A stretch of DNA of 64,000 bases. It comes from Saprospiraceae bacterium UBA2329 (lineage in GTDB: Bacteria > Bacteroidota > Bacteroidia > Chitinophagales > Saprospiraceae). This document shows positions 62,171 through 64,000 of this stretch, piece by piece (the first letter of the stretch is position 1; each line of letters starts with the position of its first letter). Position numbers and translations under genes: made by a program. Where the stretch lies: positions 15,672-79,671 of the forward strand of contig DDUV01000008.1 of NCBI GenBank assembly GCA_002344975.1, read 5' to 3'. Under the pieces are notes generated by a model. The model saw nothing but the letters and a program-made list of their open reading frames with translations. It did no database searches and was not told where the DNA came from.

Positions 62171-63669
62171 GTCGTCGGGTGCTTTTTTTCTAACCATTGG
62201 TTAAAATCAATATAATTGAAGATGCGCTGCTCGGCAGTAATTGCCGCTAAGGGCAGCAGATCGTTTTTCCACAGTGTGAAGATACGCTGCCGGCCCTTGC
62301 TTCCGGTTGCCTGAAGCAATTTTTTCAGGTATTTGAAACACAGATTTTCCGCCTGATAACGCCTGCCGCTGAGGACGCCCTGCCGCCGGGCCGATTCGAT
62401 GAGATAAGGCAGGAGTTCGTCGTGTTCCAATTCAAAATGCACCAAAAGTTTGAGGATGCCCGCAAAGCGAAACAACTCCTCCATCAGTTGGCGACCGGGA
62501 TGCTGCAACAGAGCATTGAGCCAGTGTAAAGCAGAGCCAAACCGCTCATTTTCAAAGTATAAGCGGGCAATGAGAAACTGAATACTGAGCAACAAATGAG
62601 GTGAAATACCAGCGCTGAGGCGTTGCATATCTGCTTCAATGGCGGGCAGTGCTTCCAATGCTTCTGCATATTGCCGCCGGGCCAGCAGGGAATTGAGGCG
62701 GAGCAACGCGCTTTGTTCAAATATTTTTTCTTCCAATTTGGGAACACGCCTGAATTCGGGGCGCTCCAGCAGTGATTTTAATTTTTGGATGCCGCCTTCT
62801 AATTCTTCATACAACCGAAGTTGAAATTGATCAATGAGGAGGTTGTTCAGCGCTGCCAGATACCGCCGGGGATAAAGTTGTAGCAATTCCGGGTGTTCGT
62901 CTAACAAGGCGAGGTGCGCGAGGTTGAGCCGGTACGCCTCTTGAGGTTCGCTGCGCATAAAATGCCAGGTAGCGCGCGCTTTGAACCCATCCAATTGGGC
63001 GCGCAAAGTGGGCGGATGCGCCTCTTCCGACAACAGCGGCCACAGCTCGTTTTGGTGCAAATATTCCTGTAAAGAATTGTCCTGTGCCGATACTTTGCGC
63101 ACATGCCACAGCCCCACGATGGCTGAGAGCGCCGCGTAATCTGTCTCAACCGAGAGTTTTTTCAGGGCGGCATCGGCATCATTTTTCCAGGCCATCACTG
63201 CCTGTGCATCGGCAGCCCGCAAGCGATCCTGAACAGCCCGCTGCGCTGTCAGCCATTCGGGCATCAGGCTGAGCAATTCGTATTTATCTATCTGACGACG
63301 AGCTTGTTGCAGTAGTTTTTCGCTTTGTTTCGGGAGGTCTTTTTGCAATAAAACACTGGCCAGATGCACCTGCTTTTTGATGGCCTCCTCTACCGATTGC
63401 ACGGCATGAAACTGATGCAGGCACTCCAGAATCTGGTCGTAGAGATAGCGCTTGGTGACGGCAAAGTGGCGGAGCAAAGGGTCGGCCTCCAAGCTGGATT
63501 TGAGGGCTGCCTCGTCATATTCTTCCTGAACGGCGATGAGATCAAACAGGCGCAGGTAGTTGCTCTGTCCGTCGGCGGGGTGCCGGGCTGCGAACAACCG
63601 AAAGTACCGTTTCTCGGCGGCATTTAAAGATTGAATCAAATTATGCAAATCGGAGGCAGGCGTTTTCAA
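62167..63669 (-). CDS. Large helical protein of unknown function, TTG start likely
   Basis: 500 residues from the TTG at 63669. The N-terminus reads LKTPASDLHNLIQSLNAAEKRYFRLFAARH, a pattern I associate with a family of Bacteroidota proteins that begin around DLxxLIKSLxxxEKRYF. It is followed by long helical stretches with TPR-like spacing (HLASVLLQKDLPKQSEKLLQQARRQI). No signal peptide or enzymatic motif. The frame continues upstream to 63846, but that part is made from the composite repeat and is not real coding sequence. Function unknown. Confidence 0.75.
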   Translation of the reverse strand: MKTPASDLHNLIQSLNAAEKRYFRLFAARHPADGQSNYLRLFDLIAVQEEYDEAALKSSLEADPLLRHFAVTKRYLYDQILECLHQFHAVQSVEEAIKKQVHLASVLLQKDLPKQSEKLLQQARRQIDKYELLSLMPEWLTAQRAVQDRLRAADAQAVMAWKNDADAALKKLSVETDYAALSAIVGLWHVRKVSAQDNSLQEYLHQNELWPLLSEEAHPPTLRAQLDGFKARATWHFMRSEPQEAYRLNLAHLALLDEHPELLQLYPRRYLAALNNLLIDQFQLRLYEELEGGIQKLKSLLERPEFRRVPKLEEKIFEQSALLRLNSLLARRQYAEALEALPAIEADMQRLSAGISPHLLLSIQFLIARLYFENERFGSALHWLNALLQHPGRQLMEELFRFAGILKLLVHFELEHDELLPYLIESARRQGVLSGRRYQAENLCFKYLKKLLQATGSKGRQRIFTLWKNDLLPLAAITAEQRIFNYIDFNQWLEKKHPTT

Positions 63670-63715
63670 AATCAGAGTTTTTATTTTAAGCAGCAAAGAT
63701 AGGGGGAATTTTGGA

Positions 63716-63890
63716 GTTTCGGGTTCAAGGTTTCGGGTTGGGACGGCTGCTGGCTTCAAGCTGCTGGCTTCAACCGCGCCACGGCGCGGCTCAAGCTGCC
63801 TAATGGTTCCGGGTTTCGGGTTCAAGGTTTCGGGTTGCTCACACACTCACCTCTCACACACTCACCTCTCACACACTCACCCCTGAACCC
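63716..63890. repeat. Composite intergenic repeat, copy 2, with nested hairpin
   Basis: GGGTTCAAGGTTTCGGGTTG occurs at 63721 and again at 63818, the second followed by 15-bp units CTCTCACACACTCAC (three copies). A GCTGGCTTCAA duplication lies between, interrupted by the tiny-loop hairpin CCGCGCC-AC-GGCGCGG at 63774-63789. Beyond 63890 to the right edge I see no gene. Confidence 0.75.
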
Positions 63891-64000
63891 ACCTCATTAT
63901 CTAAAACCTCATTTATCCCTTCAATTTCATTTGTTTATCACCCCATTTCATCCTCATTTTTGCATCGAAAACGGAAATAAGGGGCGATAAAAAATAAAGT

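Noticed and set aside
63670..63846. N-terminal extension of the large helical protein
   Set aside because: The extension is translated from the composite repeat and nested hairpin; the conserved-looking N-terminus begins at 63669.

Overview
The window is a chromosomal segment from a member of the Bacteroidota, most likely the class Saprospiria (Lewinella/Haliscomenobacter-like). Four things point there. Several secreted proteins carry type IX secretion (T9SS) C-terminal domains of type A or type B. The gliding lipoprotein GldB and the bacillithiol enzyme BshC are present. Many promoters have a TAnnTTTG -7 box. The tmRNA encodes a tag of the Bacteroidota kind (GDYKLAMAA). Genus placement is inference.

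Layout. 1-3.3 kb: sulfate activation (cysN running off the left edge, cysD) and a TauE/SafE transporter. 3.4-12.1 kb: two divergent giant surface proteins, one type B cargo with a choice-of-anchor L-like domain and one 1904-residue type A cargo made of 16 repeats. 12.3-20 kb: metallo-hydrolase, small proteins, exopolyphosphatase, a glycosyltransferase, an A+T-rich type II restriction-modification pair and mannose-1-phosphate guanylyltransferase. 20-32.6 kb: a T9SS protein, a decayed barrel gene, a phospholipase-D-like protein with a possible PUA/EVE-like domain, glnS, an amine oxidase, argS, galK and small genes. 32.6-41.8 kb: an arcA-FAD oxidoreductase-coaE gene string, a YggS protein, rpsP, a hydrolase and a saccharopine dehydrogenase-like protein. 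42-47 kb: tmRNA, an LVIVD lipoprotein, then a three-gene set of barrel protein, ECF sigma factor and a protein that looks like a dual membrane-spanning anti-sigma factor. 47-54.6 kb: ddl, a secreted nuclease, a TonB-like protein, nadC, a barrel protein, gldB, tatA and bshC. 54.6-64 kb: a beta-helix surface protein, a DUF1800/DUF1501 pair, a D-cysteine desulfhydrase-like enzyme and a large helical protein.

The window is mostly housekeeping plus envelope and secretion functions. The most interesting parts are the sigma/trans-envelope anti-sigma operon, the 16-repeat cysteine-paired surface protein, the PLD-like nuclease candidate, and a rich set of dispersed intergenic repeats: a ~150-bp element in two inverted copies, tiny-loop hairpins that appear inserted into other repeats, and a hairpin array flanked by a 19-bp duplication of the neighbouring gene's 3' end. 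No tRNA, rRNA, CRISPR array, prophage or insertion-sequence transposase was seen.
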